From Emiliania huxleyi CCMP1516 (lineage: Eukaryota; Haptophyta; Isochrysidales; Noelaerhabdaceae): DNA of 64,000 nucleotides. The stretch is from positions 27,007-91,006 of the forward strand of contig NW_005201223.1 of NCBI RefSeq assembly GCF_000372725.1, given 5' to 3'. Position numbers and translations under genes: made by a program. Positions 9,838 to 20,906 of this stretch are shown in pieces; within the stretch, counting starts at the first letter, position 1, and each line of letters starts with the position of its first letter. The notes beneath the pieces were generated by a model that was not told where the DNA came from, did not search any database, and worked only from the letters and a program-made list of their open reading frames with translations.

Positions 9838-12800
9838 TAGTGGGGGAAATGGTCCACTAAAACATTCATTTTCCAAGCCCCAAACCCAAACTGGATCTCG
9901 AGGCGATCCGACGGTGATTTCGTTCGGCGTCACGATGACGGGTGAGGAACCGGTAGATCGCTCCTCGAGGCATGGAAGCGATGGATGTTTGCACTGCTCG
10001 GGGGCCTCAGGGCCCGGACTGCTTGGCCCTGGCGATCGAGCTGCAGCTGGACGCGCAGGGCGCCGCCGCCGCGGAGGCGGCCGTCGGGTCGCCGGAGGCC
10101 GGGGCGGGGGCGCTTCACGGCCAGGGCTGTGAGACACGCCTCAAGCCACCAAGTGCTGCCAAGCACCTTGCACAGGTCGGGCGGGTGCACGGTGGCTTCC
10201 CCGGGGCCGCCCTGGCCCTCAAGGCGACTGTTGGCGATGCTCTTTCTGGCCGATCCGGTGCGCGCGGCCACAACGGGTGCAGTGACACGCAGTGGACCTC
10301 GGCGCGCTGACGTTCGCTCACGCGCCTGCGCAGGAGAGAAAATCCTGTCCCCCATCACCTCCAAGGGCGACACGTTCTTCGTTCGGCACCACGCCGACGC
10401 CACGGACACGGAGGTCCTGATTATCGCCCTCTTCATCGTCCTTCTCGAGCCCAGCGCCGAGGACACCGCCGAATGGGCGGCGGGTTTGGCGCCTCTCGCG
10501 GCGCAGGCTGCGGATGAGCAGGCGGGCTGGGCGACGTCGGCGGCGCCCGCCGGCTACTACGACCCGTTTCAGCGGCTCATAGACGACAAGTGGCACAAGG
10601 AGACGTGCGAGGCCGTGAAGAAGGCGGTGGAGGGCTGGGAGGGCCCCGGCGCGCGCGAGGGCGTGACAGTCGCCCACTTGCTCTCGTACCACACCGGACT
10701 TAAGAAACACCCGGACAATGGCGGGCTTGGCGGGCAGCCGCCGCGCAAGAGGCCGCCGAAGCGCTTCAACACGTGGGCGGCCACGCGCGTCGCCGACCTA
10801 ATCTACAGGCGCGGCCCAGTTTTGCGCGCGGCTCTCGGCTTGCCGCCGGCCGCCGCCGCGCTGCCTTCGGCGCCGTCGATGGTCGAGGAGAACGCGGCGC
10901 TGACCGCGACCATCGGGTTGAAGGACCAGAAGATCGAGGCGCTCGAGCGCGAGCTGGCGATTTGCCGCGCGGAGCGCGCCGACTTCGCCGACAAGCTCCA
11001 CAAGGCGAAGAAGCGCGCAGAGCGTAAGCGGGCTGACGCGCGCGAGTACAAGGAGGCGCAACAGCGCGGCTACTCCGAGGCCCAGAAGGCGGCGCGGGCG
11101 GCGCAGCTCGCCGCGCGCAAGCGGAACTTCGACGCGGCCGTCGAGCGCGCGTCCTACGTGCGCGTCGTGACGCTGACGAGAAAGCTAGAGCGGGCAAAGA
11201 AGAGGCTCGAGGACGCTGGCCTCGCGCACGCGGCGGCGCTCGAGGAGAAGGCGAAGCAGGTCTCGACTGCTCGCAAGCGGGCGCGCGCCGTCGAGGGCGA
11301 CGCGGCGAAGCTGCCCGAGCTGAAGCTCCAGGTCAAGGAGCTCAAGGCGCGGGTCGAGGAGCTCAGGGTCGAGGAGGAGTCCGAGTCCGAGGACGAGCCG
11401 TCGCCGCGCCCGGGCTGCTCGCCGATTGTCGGCCTGCTGCCGCGGCGCGACGAGCACGGCCGCTGGCAGGCCGAGTCCGCCGAGCTGCGCGGGCTGCGGC
11501 ACGCGCAGCTCGCGCGCGGCGTGGCCTCATCCACCGTCTCCGCCAACATACAGGACGTGCTTGACGTGCTGTGCCCGGGCCACGGCGTGCCGGCCGCTTG
11601 CGCGCGCCAAAGCAAGCTGATGCGCGGCGAGGTCACGATCGCCGGCGAGGCGATGGCCGCCTTTAAGTTCGCGGCGAGCCGGCGCGTCATATCCTTTGGC
11701 TGGGACGAGTCGACCAAGTTCGGAAACTCCGTCTTCAGCTGCAACTTCCAGCTCGAGCACTTCGACGGCACCATCGAGGACGTGTGCTTGCGCGGGCTCT
11801 CGATACTGCCGCACGGCGGCACGTCGGCAGCGCTGCTCGCGCACATCGAGGAGCGCATCCTGTCCTACTCGCGGCGCGTCCTCGCCGCGTGGATCGAGCA
11901 GCACGAGAAGGAGAAGGGCGCGGGCAGCTGGGCGGCGGCGGGCGGGCCGTCGCCGGAAAACATCGGCCTGCACCGATTGTGCGAGGGCACGGTCCTCATG
12001 ACGGACACGTGCAACGGCGCGCGCTGCACGCGGCGCATGGTCGCCGCCGCTGCGATGGTCGCCGTCGAGGCAAAGGTCGGCAAGGCGGCGTGGGAGGCCA
12101 TGACCGAGGAGGAGCGCGAGCGGAAGTACAAGACGTACCTCGGCGACTGCTGGCAGCACCTCCGCAACATCATCATCGAGGCCATGGCGGCCGCGGCGAA
12201 CGCGTCGGTGAAGGCGACGCTCGACGACGAACTGCACGACTTCTCCTCCTTCGAGCGCATCGACCCGGACGGCAGCTGCGTGATTCGCGCCGCGTTTAAG
12301 CAATTCCACCACGGGGGCGAGTACGCGAAGGGGCGCGGGCGCGAGTTTGAGTCGTGGCGCAAGACGCGGGCGCTGATGTTCCTCCCCTTCGAGCGGGCGG
12401 CCGGGTCGCGGCAGGACCTAGCGTTCGACGGCTGCGTGCCCCTCTTCGTCAACCGCGTCACGTGCGTCGACTTTCTGCGCGGGTACATCGACTGCCCTAA
12501 ATCCCAGAACGTGCTGGACAAGTCGCTGTACACCGTCATGAAGTGCAACGAGTTCACCGCGTTCCTCCGGGTCAACACGCTGTGGCGCTTCCTCTTTTGG
12601 GACCCGCTCCGGTGGGAAGACACTGGCCGCGCCGCCGCTCTCGCCGCGCGTTATTGCCCCTTCCCCCCCCCCCCCCTCCCCCTCCCACCCGCGCCCTATC
12701 CCCCCTTACCCATTCTTGGCCCGACGACGCTCACTCCGCCGCCGACTCTCCGGCGCTCAGGTGGCTGTGCGGCAGCGCCAGCAAGCTCGACGATTGGTCC

Positions 12801-14637
12801 CTCTACAAGATGGGCTGGGTGCTGGAGCAGGTCGAGGCGGGCATGGAGCAGGTCGTGGCGGACCCGGCGCGGCTGCTCGACCCCGAGTTCGACATGTTCG
12901 CCGCCGTCGCCGAGGAGCTGCCCGCCTTCCGCGACTGGCGCGCCGAGCTGCTGGCGCGGCCGCTCAAGGGATGCGGCGACCACACCTTCGCCGACGTCCT
13001 GCGCGAGGCGCGCGTGCCGACGCCTGGCTCGGGCAACCAGCAGGCGACGCCCAAGGTGCTCGAGCTCGCCAAGCTCCAGGCGGAGGCGGCGCTCAAGAAG
13101 ATGCACGACCCGAAGCTTGCGCTGGCTGACAAGCTCGAGTCCCAGGACGGCGTCAACGCGTGGAGCAAGAACGAGGACGCGCACCGGCGCACCATCGACG
13201 CGCACGTGACGAACGACGCGGTCGAGAACAAGTTCGCCATCGCCGACTACATCATGCGGTTCTACCGCAACATGAGCGTCTTCAACGTGTCCGGCGTGGT
13301 GCAGCAGCGCGCGGCGCACGACTACGACCGCCCGCTCGACGTCGTCAGCGACCGGCGCAAGCGTAAGGCGGAGCCGGCGGAGGCTCCGCCCGTCGGCTTC
13401 TTCTGGAGGTTGCGCGCCGATTTGCGCTCGTCGCTTGTCACGATGGCGCGGCGCAGGCTGCCGGACGCGCTCAAGGAGGGGCGAGCCGAGGTGCTGTCGC
13501 ACGACCAGGAGAAGCTGCTGCGCCGCGAGGAGGCGGTGCAGCGGCAGCTCAACGCCGCGGTCGAGAGGTACGCCGCCGCGCTCGAGCTCTTCGACCAGTG
13601 GCGCGCGCAGGGCGTGAAGACCGCCGCCGAGCTCGAGCGGGCGCTGGGCGGCAAGTCCGAGCCCGAGCAGCTGGCGGAGCTGCGCCGCCAGATCGAGATG
13701 CGGACAGTCGGCTGTGGCTGGACGCACTTCGAGACCAAGTGGGGCTTCTTCTCCGACGAGCGCTCGCACAAGATCGAGGACCTCAAGCGCATGCTGCTCG
13801 ACGACATCTTGCCCTACGAGTTCCAGCTGCGGCGGCTCAAGAAGCTCCCGACCGAGGCGCGCCGCCCGCGCTCCGCTCTGAGATGAGCGCTTCCCCGTCT
13901 CACTCGACGTGTCGCTCCCCATAGGCGGCGCCTCCTCAGCTGCGGGTCCGCTCGATCAAGACCCTGGGCACCGCCGACGCGGACGTGCTGCGCCTGGAGC
14001 AGCAGAGCATCTTCAACGTCTCGAACCTCCTCCCGAAGGCGAAGGCCGCGCGGGAGCGGCGCGAGGCGGCGGGCATCTCGGACAGCGTCGAGGTGCGGCA
14101 GGACCGCGAAGCCCCCCCCTTCGACACGCGACTCGTGGGCAAGTGGCTCGAGGTGTGCTGGCCATACAAGGAGGAGGGTAGGACGGTCAAGATCTGGGCC
14201 GCCGGCAGGGTGAAGCGCGTCGCGGACGGCCTCACCGACAAGAGGAGCCCGCGCGCACGCAAGATCCTCCCGGCCGGCATGCTGCTCTGGGCTTGGGACG
14301 CCGACCCCGAGTACGACGAGCCGGCGGGGGAGAGATGGATCGCCTTTCTTCCCGAGAAGTGGAACAGGCCCGTCTCATATGGGTGGCGGCTCGATCCCCG
14401 CGAGCTGGGCGCCACCGGCCCGCCCCGCACGCCGCTCATTGAAGAGGAGGAGGAGGAGGAGGCGCCGCGCGCGCGCCGGTGACCGAAATTTGTCTGTCTT
14501 GAGACGGGTGTGGGCCCTCGTGTGGTCGGTCCCTGGATGTAAGGGGCATAGCTATAGACTCCCCATAGTGTCCACAGTCAGTGCTGAGCTTGCCGGGCTT
14601 GTAGTGCGACTTTCAAAATTTACCATTTCCCCCACTA
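9838..14637 (+). mobile_element. Putative autonomous DNA transposon, about 4.8 kb
   Basis: The left end TAGTGGGGGAAATGGT (9838-9853) is repeated exactly and inverted at 14622-14637, with TA at both outer borders. Between them lies one long spliced gene on the plus strand and little else. The TA could be the target duplication (as for TA-targeting elements) or the outermost base pair of the inverted repeat. The element starts about 100 bp to the right of the 862-bp element, so the block is a transposon cluster. Confidence 0.75.
9972..14482 (+). CDS. Long element-encoded protein, possible DDE transposase
   Basis: Reconstructed exons 9972-10233, 10334-12611, 12761-13856 and 13925-14482 give about 1397 aa. 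The introns start GC, GT and (less certain) GC. Residues about 276-442 are a charged coiled coil. A central region contains ISFGWDESTKFGNSVF (near 540), LMTDTCNGARCTRRM (near 640) and GDCWQHLRNI (near 690); the spaced acidic residues and the late Cys-x-x-His are reminiscent of RNase-H-fold transposases. The last 120 residues (GKWLEVCWPYKEEGRTVKIW) resemble a small SH3/chromo-like barrel. Position between perfect inverted repeats supports a transposase role, but I cannot name a known family. The intron at 12612-12760 includes a poly-C tract. Confidence 0.65.
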
Positions 14638-14689
14638 TCTTTGCTTGTCATGCCTTTTGCCTTCTCTCTGGCGCTCACGCTCCTAAAAA

Positions 14690-14768
14690 TAGAAAGAAAA
14701 GAAAACGGAGAACCCAAGGGAGGGATGGGGGGACGGCACGCCGCCACCACACAGGGATTTTAAGGAGA
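14690..14768 (+). repeat. Dispersed repeat next to transposon end
   Basis: Unit reading GGGAGGGATGGGGGGACGGC then ACGCCGCCACCACACAGGG. An inverted copy lies at about 31461-31540 with roughly nine in ten bases alike, including the A/G tract at one end. Confidence 0.85.
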
Positions 14769-14811
14769 CGCTCCCGCTGCTGCTTCATGTGTTTATTCTT
14801 TACCATAGAAA

Positions 14812-14821
14812 GAATTCTTTA
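14812..14821 (+). promoter_or_regulatory. GAATTCTTTA motif upstream of U-box gene
   Basis: GAATTCTTTA lies 50 bases before the U-box ATG. Close variants are found just upstream of the GT90 gene (31248-31259, minus) and the cyclophilin gene (36338-36350). Function is inferred only from position. Confidence 0.35.
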
Positions 14822-14870
14822 CCATGGCAGGACGCGTCGGGGTCGCCTTAGCACAGCTTGGTCGCAGCGA

Positions 14871-16277
14871 ATGGAACCACCGCGAAATGAGACGCCGGAC
14901 GAGCCGCCGAACCTCTGCTGCCCCATCACGCAAGTCATCTTCCGCGATCCGGTCTTCGTGCCAGAGGCTGGCACCACGTACGAGCGAGGCGCCATCCTCA
15001 CATTCTGGCGGCAGGCCGGTGAGCGGCGCGATCCACTCACGAACACTCCTATCCGGTCAGACGTGCTCTACACGAACTGGGACAAGCGCAGGGAGGTTGC
15101 CAGCTGGCTCGGCGAGCACTTGGATTACACGCCGCAAGGCTGGCGCTCGCGAGATGACATCCCTCAAGGGAGGCGGATCATCTTTGACCCACCCCAGTCT
15201 GATCGCAACCCGCAGCAGCTGCTGGCGGCCGCGCGTCGTTTTCCCGGCCTGAGCTCGAAGACGTGTGCCATACTCGCTTGCGTCATCACGGCAATCTCAT
15301 CGGGGCTGGGCGTCAACATCAGCGCTGAGCTCGTCAGTATTGCAGTTGGCAGCGCGCAGCCACCGAGCGACGATTCGTGCAACGCAAGCCCATATGGCAA
15401 AATCAGTGGGCGAGAGCCCACCGCTCACGGCATCATAGCCGCCAGGATACTGTGGATCGACGATGCGGGCCGGCAGAAGCCGTTTTTCTTCGGCGCCAAA
15501 CCTTCTACTTCGACGCCTGGCTTGTCGAGCCGCCTGCAGATCTCCGTGCTGCAAACTCCCTCGGCTGAAGCTTCCGATAGCGCCCGCGGCGGTTCGCTGA
15601 TCACGGAGGCGCATACCAACGCTGGCGACGGCGCTGTGTGGAGCCGCAGCGCCGGCAGGTACGTCACCGTTTCCGCCCCCGGCGTGACCTTCAGCACCAT
15701 GGTCGAGCAGTACAAGACGCTGGCGGCGGCTCACGGGTTGCGACTGGACATCCCCCACGGTAGCCTCTTCTCTGGGGACAACTTTGCGAGCCTCGTCGTC
15801 CTCGGGTTCACCACGCTGTGGACGGGCAGCGCGCTGCGTGCGGACGCCCCCCTCCTCTTCACCCTCTTCTCATGCCCGTTTTGGCACGTGGGCGCGTCAC
15901 TGCTCGCCAACACCCTGCGCGCTCTCCTCCATCGCTCGACGCTCGCCCTTCACGAAGGCGGCATCCAGGTCGAGAACGAGAGGTCCACCCTCGCGGAGTA
16001 CTTCGACCTCTTTCGGACTTCGACGTGCGCCTTTGTGCCGTGGAGCGACGTGTCGGCCGGCAGCCTTGAGGAGTCGCTGCACTTGACGGTGACGCACGTC
16101 ATCAACGGCGTCGAATCTGGGCTGCTCGAGGTGCGGACGGTGCGGGGCACGCTCGCGCTGACAGGCGGCGCCGATCTGACGATGAACGAGCTGCGCAAAG
16201 TCCGCGAGCTCCTGCTGCTCTGGGCGAGGGAGAAAGGGCTCGGGGTCCAATCGGTGGAGGCTCGCCAGGAGGCCTAG
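14871..16277 (+). CDS. U-box domain protein (putative E3 ubiquitin ligase)
   Basis: 468 aa from ATG 14871, chosen because the U-box begins at residue 13 and the upstream in-frame sequence is a dispersed repeat. Residues about 13-80 (NLCCPITQVIFRDPVFVPE, TTYERGAILTFW, DPLTNTPI) match a U-box, a zinc-free RING-like fold that recruits ubiquitin-conjugating enzymes. A hydrophobic stretch near 125-150 may be a membrane segment. The rest has no family I recognise but contains regular strand-like segments up to the C-terminus (LTMNELRKVRELLLLW). No intron is needed. The likely role is substrate ubiquitination; the substrate is unknown. Confidence 0.8.
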   Translation: MEPPRNETPDEPPNLCCPITQVIFRDPVFVPEAGTTYERGAILTFWRQAGERRDPLTNTPIRSDVLYTNWDKRREVASWLGEHLDYTPQGWRSRDDIPQGRRIIFDPPQSDRNPQQLLAAARRFPGLSSKTCAILACVITAISSGLGVNISAELVSIAVGSAQPPSDDSCNASPYGKISGREPTAHGIIAARILWIDDAGRQKPFFFGAKPSTSTPGLSSRLQISVLQTPSAEASDSARGGSLITEAHTNAGDGAVWSRSAGRYVTVSAPGVTFSTMVEQYKTLAAAHGLRLDIPHGSLFSGDNFASLVVLGFTTLWTGSALRADAPLLFTLFSCPFWHVGASLLANTLRALLHRSTLALHEGGIQVENERSTLAEYFDLFRTSTCAFVPWSDVSAGSLEESLHLTVTHVINGVESGLLEVRTVRGTLALTGGADLTMNELRKVRELLLLWAREKGLGVQSVEARQEA

Positions 16278-16402
16278 TCTTGGTCTTTGTTGCCAGACGT
16301 AAATTCTTTTTCTTCGCTGCCATCGCGGGAAGCAAGGCGCCGTCCCTGAGCAATTGAGCGGACTGACAGGCAGTTGTGTGTGTGTCGACCTCACGCGCGT
16401 GA

Positions 16403-17569
16403 ATGCAACACATTCCGGCCATGGCATTGCTGCGGGCGCCCATCGTCATCATCGAGCCCACTGCAGTGCACTCGCACAGCCTCATCCTACTTCACGGTGC
16501 CGCGCACATGCTTCCCGCCGAGACTCGTAGTTTGCGTGAGATGTTGCTTGTCGAGACTCGTAGATTCGTGAGATGTCGCTTGTCCGTAGGCATGCACTGC
16601 GACGGCCGGATGTTTCAGCGCTTGCCGCAGATTCTGACGGCGCTCGGTGGCAACGCGTCGGGCACGCGCTTCATCTTCCCGTCGTCGCCGGTCCGGACCA
16701 TCTCCTGGCCTCAAGGACCTGAGTCCGGCGTGCGTGCGTGGTACGACTACTACACCGCGCGCGGCGGCTCGATGCGCCACGACGAGATCAACCGCACGCA
16801 CCTGAAGCAGATGACGCAGGCGAGACGCTCGCAGTGCAAAAACCGCTGCGGGAGCGCACCGTTCTCAGCTCTCCGAGCCGTGAGCAGGCCGTGCACCGGC
16901 TGCTCGACGCCGAGGTGGCGTCGCTCGGCGGCGACCCTTCTCGCGTCGCCATCGGAGGCAACTCGCAGGGAGGCACGGTCGCCATCCACGCGGCCCTGAC
17001 CTACCCGAAGCCGCTCGCCGCCCTCTTCTCCCTCTGCTCCATCCTGCTCGACGTAACGCCCGCGCCGCCCGCCCTCGCCGATCGGCTTCCGGTCTACGTG
17101 TTCACGGCAGAGTTCGACCAGGAGTACGCGCCCCGCTTCCAGCACAAGTGCTTCAAGCGGCTCGCAGACGTTGGCTTTCGACTCTTTTCGCATGTCGAGC
17201 CAGGCGCCGCCCTCTCCACACACCTCTCCGCTGGCCCACCTCGTGTCTCACGCCTTCCGACTCGCCTCCGACTCGCCTCCGCCGCCCTCTCTCCACCTCA
17301 CCCGGCCGTCGACAGGCCTCGACCACTACACCACCTCCACCGCCGAGCTGCACCACGCCGCCGCCTGGACCTCCCTCGCGCTGCACGGCCGCCCACTCCC
17401 GCCCGTGACGTACCGCGACGTCCCCTCCGCCGTGCCGCAGCCGCCGCTCGACTTTTACCACCGCGGCGCGGGCGCCATCCTGTCGGAGCCGCCCGACGGA
17501 GGAGCGGCCGGCGGCTGGTGGGCCTCCTGGTGGGGAACAAGTGGGCGCGTGGGTGCGAACGCTTCTTAG
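16403..17569 (+). CDS. Phospholipase/carboxylesterase, Abhydrolase_2 type (acyl-protein thioesterase-like)
   Basis: Serine hydrolase of about 297 aa. Exons 16403-16496, 16590-16819, 16888-17203 and 17316-17569, all in phase. The first join restores LILLHGMHCDGRMF, the oxyanion-hole region. The nucleophile elbow GGNSQGG is near residue 132. FTAEFDQEYAP contains a plausible catalytic Asp and the last exon starts at LDHYTT; the His is probably in SHVEPGLDH. Introns 2 and 3 start with GC (16820, 17204). The C-terminal 80 residues are longer than in acyl-protein thioesterases and Gly/Trp-rich. It may act on acylated proteins or lysophospholipids in the cytosol. ATG 16421 is an alternative start. 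Confidence 0.85.
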
Positions 17570-17985
17570 TTGTGTAGCATGTTGGACTGTGAGAGTCTTG
17601 AGCTTGACTCTGTGTACCTTTCTCGCCTTAGCGACTGGACATCAAGGCGTGGCGCGTGGACCGTCACGTGTGAGAACGCACCCAATCGAGCAAGCATCGG
17701 AACGAGAAAAAAGTGACGGTTTTTGAGACACTCTTCTGCGGTGTTTTTTGGTGTTCACGTGAGTGTGAGAGACGTGTGTGGTGTGTGCGAGTAAATACAC
17801 CCCCGTTCGTTTAAGCCGTAGCTGCGAATAGCCGTCGAGCGTCGTTTGTTGATGTTGTGTGTCGTTGTGTCGTGCGCCGCCAGAGTACAGAGAGAAAGTG
17901 GAGCTCTGAGCTGTTGTGTTCAGCGCAAAAGGCCTCTCGTCACTCTACATTACCCGCTCTCCACGCTGTGAAGAGAATTGTCCCG
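17570..17985. other. Convergent intergenic region
   Basis: Between the esterase stop and the SWEET stop. GT-rich, somewhat lower in GC than the genes; probably holds both 3' untranslated regions. No gene seen. Confidence 0.55.
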
Positions 17986-18990
17986 CTAGACAAGCGCCAC
18001 GCTACGCACCGAAGAGCTCCGGTGCTTCATAGAGAAGGAGGAGGTACGCGCGTACACGTCCTTGGCCGCGACCTCCTCGTCGGGCGGCGCCGGCTTCGAC
18101 GGGAAGATGATCTTGAGCGCGAGCTGCACGAGCCCAAGCGCAAGGCCTGTTCACAGCCTAGGCATATGACATATGATGTCGACCACTGAAAACGAGCCGC
18201 AAGTGCGAGGCCGGTAATATTGGGCCCGTACACGGCGGGGTCGTTGATTGAGAACACGCCATACGCGCTCCAAAGGCTGCAGTTGATCACCTGGAACGCC
18301 GTCATGCTCGCGAGGATCGAGCCGGCGTCGCGCGTGGAGATAACGGTCCTGGTGTCCAGAAGCATCAATGAGCAGGAAACGTACCGGTCAGGCTAGCGGG
18401 AGCATTGAGGAGTAGATCTCTACATGCATATGAATCTAGGGCGTCGGCGTGATGGTCGAGAGCGGCGAAGCGAAGAGGATAATACAGAAGCCGGCGGCAT
18501 AGATGCCGAGTAGCGCGCCAAAGTCCTCAGAGGACATGCCCGAAAAGACAAAGTACGTCCAGAGACAGAAGTTGATGAGGCAACCGACAAGGAGGAGACC
18601 TTGGACGCTCCGAAGGCTGGGGTGGCCCTTCATCATGGGCAGCATCACGACGAGCGCTCCAATGGCGGCGAGGCTGCCGGGTGCATTGCTTGCAACCAAG
18701 AAAGGGTTCTGAATTATCAGGCCGTAAAAGACCCAGGCGAGGGTGGACAGGACAACGAAGGTTGCTGCAGGAGTCAGGGAGATGAGCGTGGTTGGAGCTG
18801 CTGGGAATTGCCTATCTTATCTCCCTACTCTCCTCCCTCTCCGTCTGCAAACACCTGGGAGCGGATTGAGCGGGCCCAGGTCACCGATCCGCTCGCGCGA
18901 GAGCACGGCAGGAAGAGGGGCTGCGTAGAGGGCGTTGGAGGTGAAGATGCCGGCAATGGGAGCACCGACGCCGAGCAAGTCGACTCCCAT
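17986..18990 (-). CDS. SWEET (MtN3/saliva) sugar transporter
   Basis: Uniporter-type sugar transporter with seven predicted membrane helices, about 249 aa. Exons on the minus strand: 18990-18855, 18764-18449, 18348-18212 and 18146-17986. The N-terminus MGVDLLGVGAPIAG is followed by the diagnostic LGPLNPLPATFVVLST (joined across intron 1) with WVFYGLIIQNPF, and the second repeat starts ASPLSTITTVISTRDAGS (joined across intron 2). The tail after the last helix (LALGLVQLALKIIFPSKPA) is short and charged. Introns 2 and 3 start with GC. Intron 3 begins with a near copy of the first 20 bases of exon 4. The gene is head-to-head with the peroxidase gene, with only 109 bp between start codons. Confidence 0.93.
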
Positions 18991-19099
18991 CCTTCCTCTC
19001 GGAAGCAGCCGGAGGTCCTGGCGGCAGCCACGCAAATCCGCGCAAGCGCCGATCTCGGTAGTATCCCGCTAAAGTATCCGCCCGTCCACCGTCGCGCCC
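18991..19099. promoter_or_regulatory. Short bidirectional promoter between SWEET and peroxidase genes
   Basis: 109 bp separate the two divergent start codons, so both promoters and 5' leaders must lie here or overlap the coding regions. No obvious TATA box. Confidence 0.6.
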
Positions 19100-20496
19100 A
19101 TGGACGAATCGGCAGAAGCCTCTCCATCCGTGACGCCTCCATCGCCGCCCACCGACCTTGCGAAAGTGCGCTCCACACTCACCAACCCGAGTGCACAACC
19201 CGAGCATTCGTTCAGCGGCGGCGCAATCCCGCTTTTCGTGTCACAGGTGCGAGCCGAGATCGCCCGCCGCCTCGTCGATCCCTCGCATGACGATGGGTCC
19301 CTCGCTCCGCTGTTGATCCGGCACGCCTGGCACCAGCTGCGGTGAGTTGAGCATACAGTACGGCATCCACACTGGCCACCCTCAGGTACGCGTGGCACGC
19401 GAGCGGGACGTACGATCGGCACACACGCACCGGCGGCTCCAATGGAGGGACGATGCGTTTCGAGACCGAGCGCGCCGACCCAGAGAATGCAGGGTTCAGT
19501 AAGGCTCACGCGCTGGTGGAGGCACGCATCTCGTGGCCAGGACGTAGCGTTGAATAGCCGTCACGAAGCCCATCGTATCGTAGGCTGTCAAGGCACTCTT
19601 TCCGGCACTCTCGATGGCAGACATTATCATTCTCGCAGGCAACGTCGCCATCGAGCACACTGGTGGTCCGGCCGTGCCATTCTCGTACGGACGGCGCGAC
19701 TTTGGTGTCGAAGAGGCGCGGGCGATACACGGCGCGACTGGGTGCCCGTTTGGCGATGGCAAGCACAACCCTAAAGGCAGCCGGCTGCCAGCGGCCGATT
19801 TGGGGCCGCGGGAGGGGTGCGCGGCGTCGGCTTCGATGGCGGAGAAAGAAAGTCCGACGATCGATGCGATGCGGGGCACGTTTGATCGGCTCGGATTTGA
19901 TGATAAGGAGACAGTCGCACTCATTGTCCTCGGCCATCAGTACGGCCGCTGCCACGGCGACGCCTCTGGCTTCGAGGGCGCATGGCGCGAGTGCTAGAGA
20001 TGTTCAAGACTACCCCAGCATAGGGATACCCCGCACCAGCGTGTGGACCCGTTCATCAGGTACGCCTTTGACCCGACGCATTGGAACTGCTATGAGAGGG
20101 GGCTGGGGTACCCGTCGGCGTACACGCACGGCGTCGCGCGTGGTGGTTATCGGCTGAGCCCTGGCGTTCTGGCGGCGCGCAACCAGCGCCAGTACGAGAT
20201 GGACTTTGGCGGGGGCGAGCCGTTCATGATGCTGGTGAGCGACATGTGCCTGTGGTACGACGAGGTCTGCTCGAGATTTTTCCGCTGCGATTCTTTTCTA
20301 TTCGTCTTGATGGCCCACCAGTCATTAACGACCCACTTCCCTCCTCCCTCTTCCGCAGGAGTACCGGCGTCATCTGCTACATTACGATAGTCACCGCAGC
20401 GAGTTCCGCCGCGATGCGGCACTCGCGTGGAAGAAGCTCACCGAGCTGGGTTGTGCTGGCACCCTGGTGCCGGAGAGGGAGACCAAGGCGGCGTGA
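19100..20496 (+). CDS. Class I haem peroxidase (ascorbate/cytochrome c peroxidase-like)
   Basis: Hydrogen-peroxide-removing haem enzyme of about 378 aa. Exons 19100-19320, 19386-19521, 19584-19984, 20024-20264 and 20359-20496. With the first intron starting at GC 19321, the distal site reads LAPLLIRYAWHASGTYD, containing the Arg, Trp and His that cleave peroxide. TGGSNGGTMRF follows. The proximal haem ligand is in LGHQYGRCHGDASGFEGAW, the typical GxH motif. The C-terminus MLVSDMCLWYDEEYRRHLL is the TDxxL helix of the family. Three of four introns start with GC (19321, 19522, 19985). There is no clear transit peptide, so a cytosolic location is possible. Whether ascorbate or cytochrome c is the donor cannot be decided. 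Confidence 0.92.
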
Positions 20497-20906
20497 CGCG
20501 AGAGCGTGCAGGCCGTGTCCGCGCGTGCAGCTGCAGGCCGGCGTGGCGAACTCGCGAATACCAATACGGACTAACGTACGACCTATAGTACTTATAGTAC
20601 GCGCCGCTGCGGTCGCGCGCTCGCGGCCCAGCCGCTCCCGTGCTTCTCCGCTTGTGCCTTCTCGGTTCTCTCGCCCCTCTAAGCGCTCCGCCCGCGCGCC
20701 GCGGGTCCGGGTTCCCGGCGTTTTGACATTTGAGAATTTCCACCGTTGATGTGCTCGTGTGGGAGTGGGCCTTTTGCCTCTCCGGGCACGCTACTTGTAC
20801 TGTTGCGTGTGTGCAGAAGAAGGCGTACTTTTAGAACGTCCTGTTAAATCTCTCCACTCCTTCCTTCTGACTGTCTCGCGGTCGCCAAAACGCCAAAGTT
20901 AATCTG
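20497..20906. other. Convergent intergenic region
   Basis: Between the peroxidase and methyltransferase-like stops. Contains a short self-complementary stretch (GTACGACCTATAGTAC) near 20577. No gene seen. Confidence 0.5.

Noticed and set aside
9838..14637. CACTA (EnSpm) superfamily assignment because the ends show CACTA.
   Set aside because: CACTA elements start 5'-CACTA and duplicate 3 bp; here the orientation is reversed (5'-TAGTG...CACTA-3') and no 3-bp duplication is seen.
19100..19341. First peroxidase exon ending at the canonical GT at 19342.
   Set aside because: It would leave a doubled distal-His motif; the GC donor at 19321 restores the normal family sequence.
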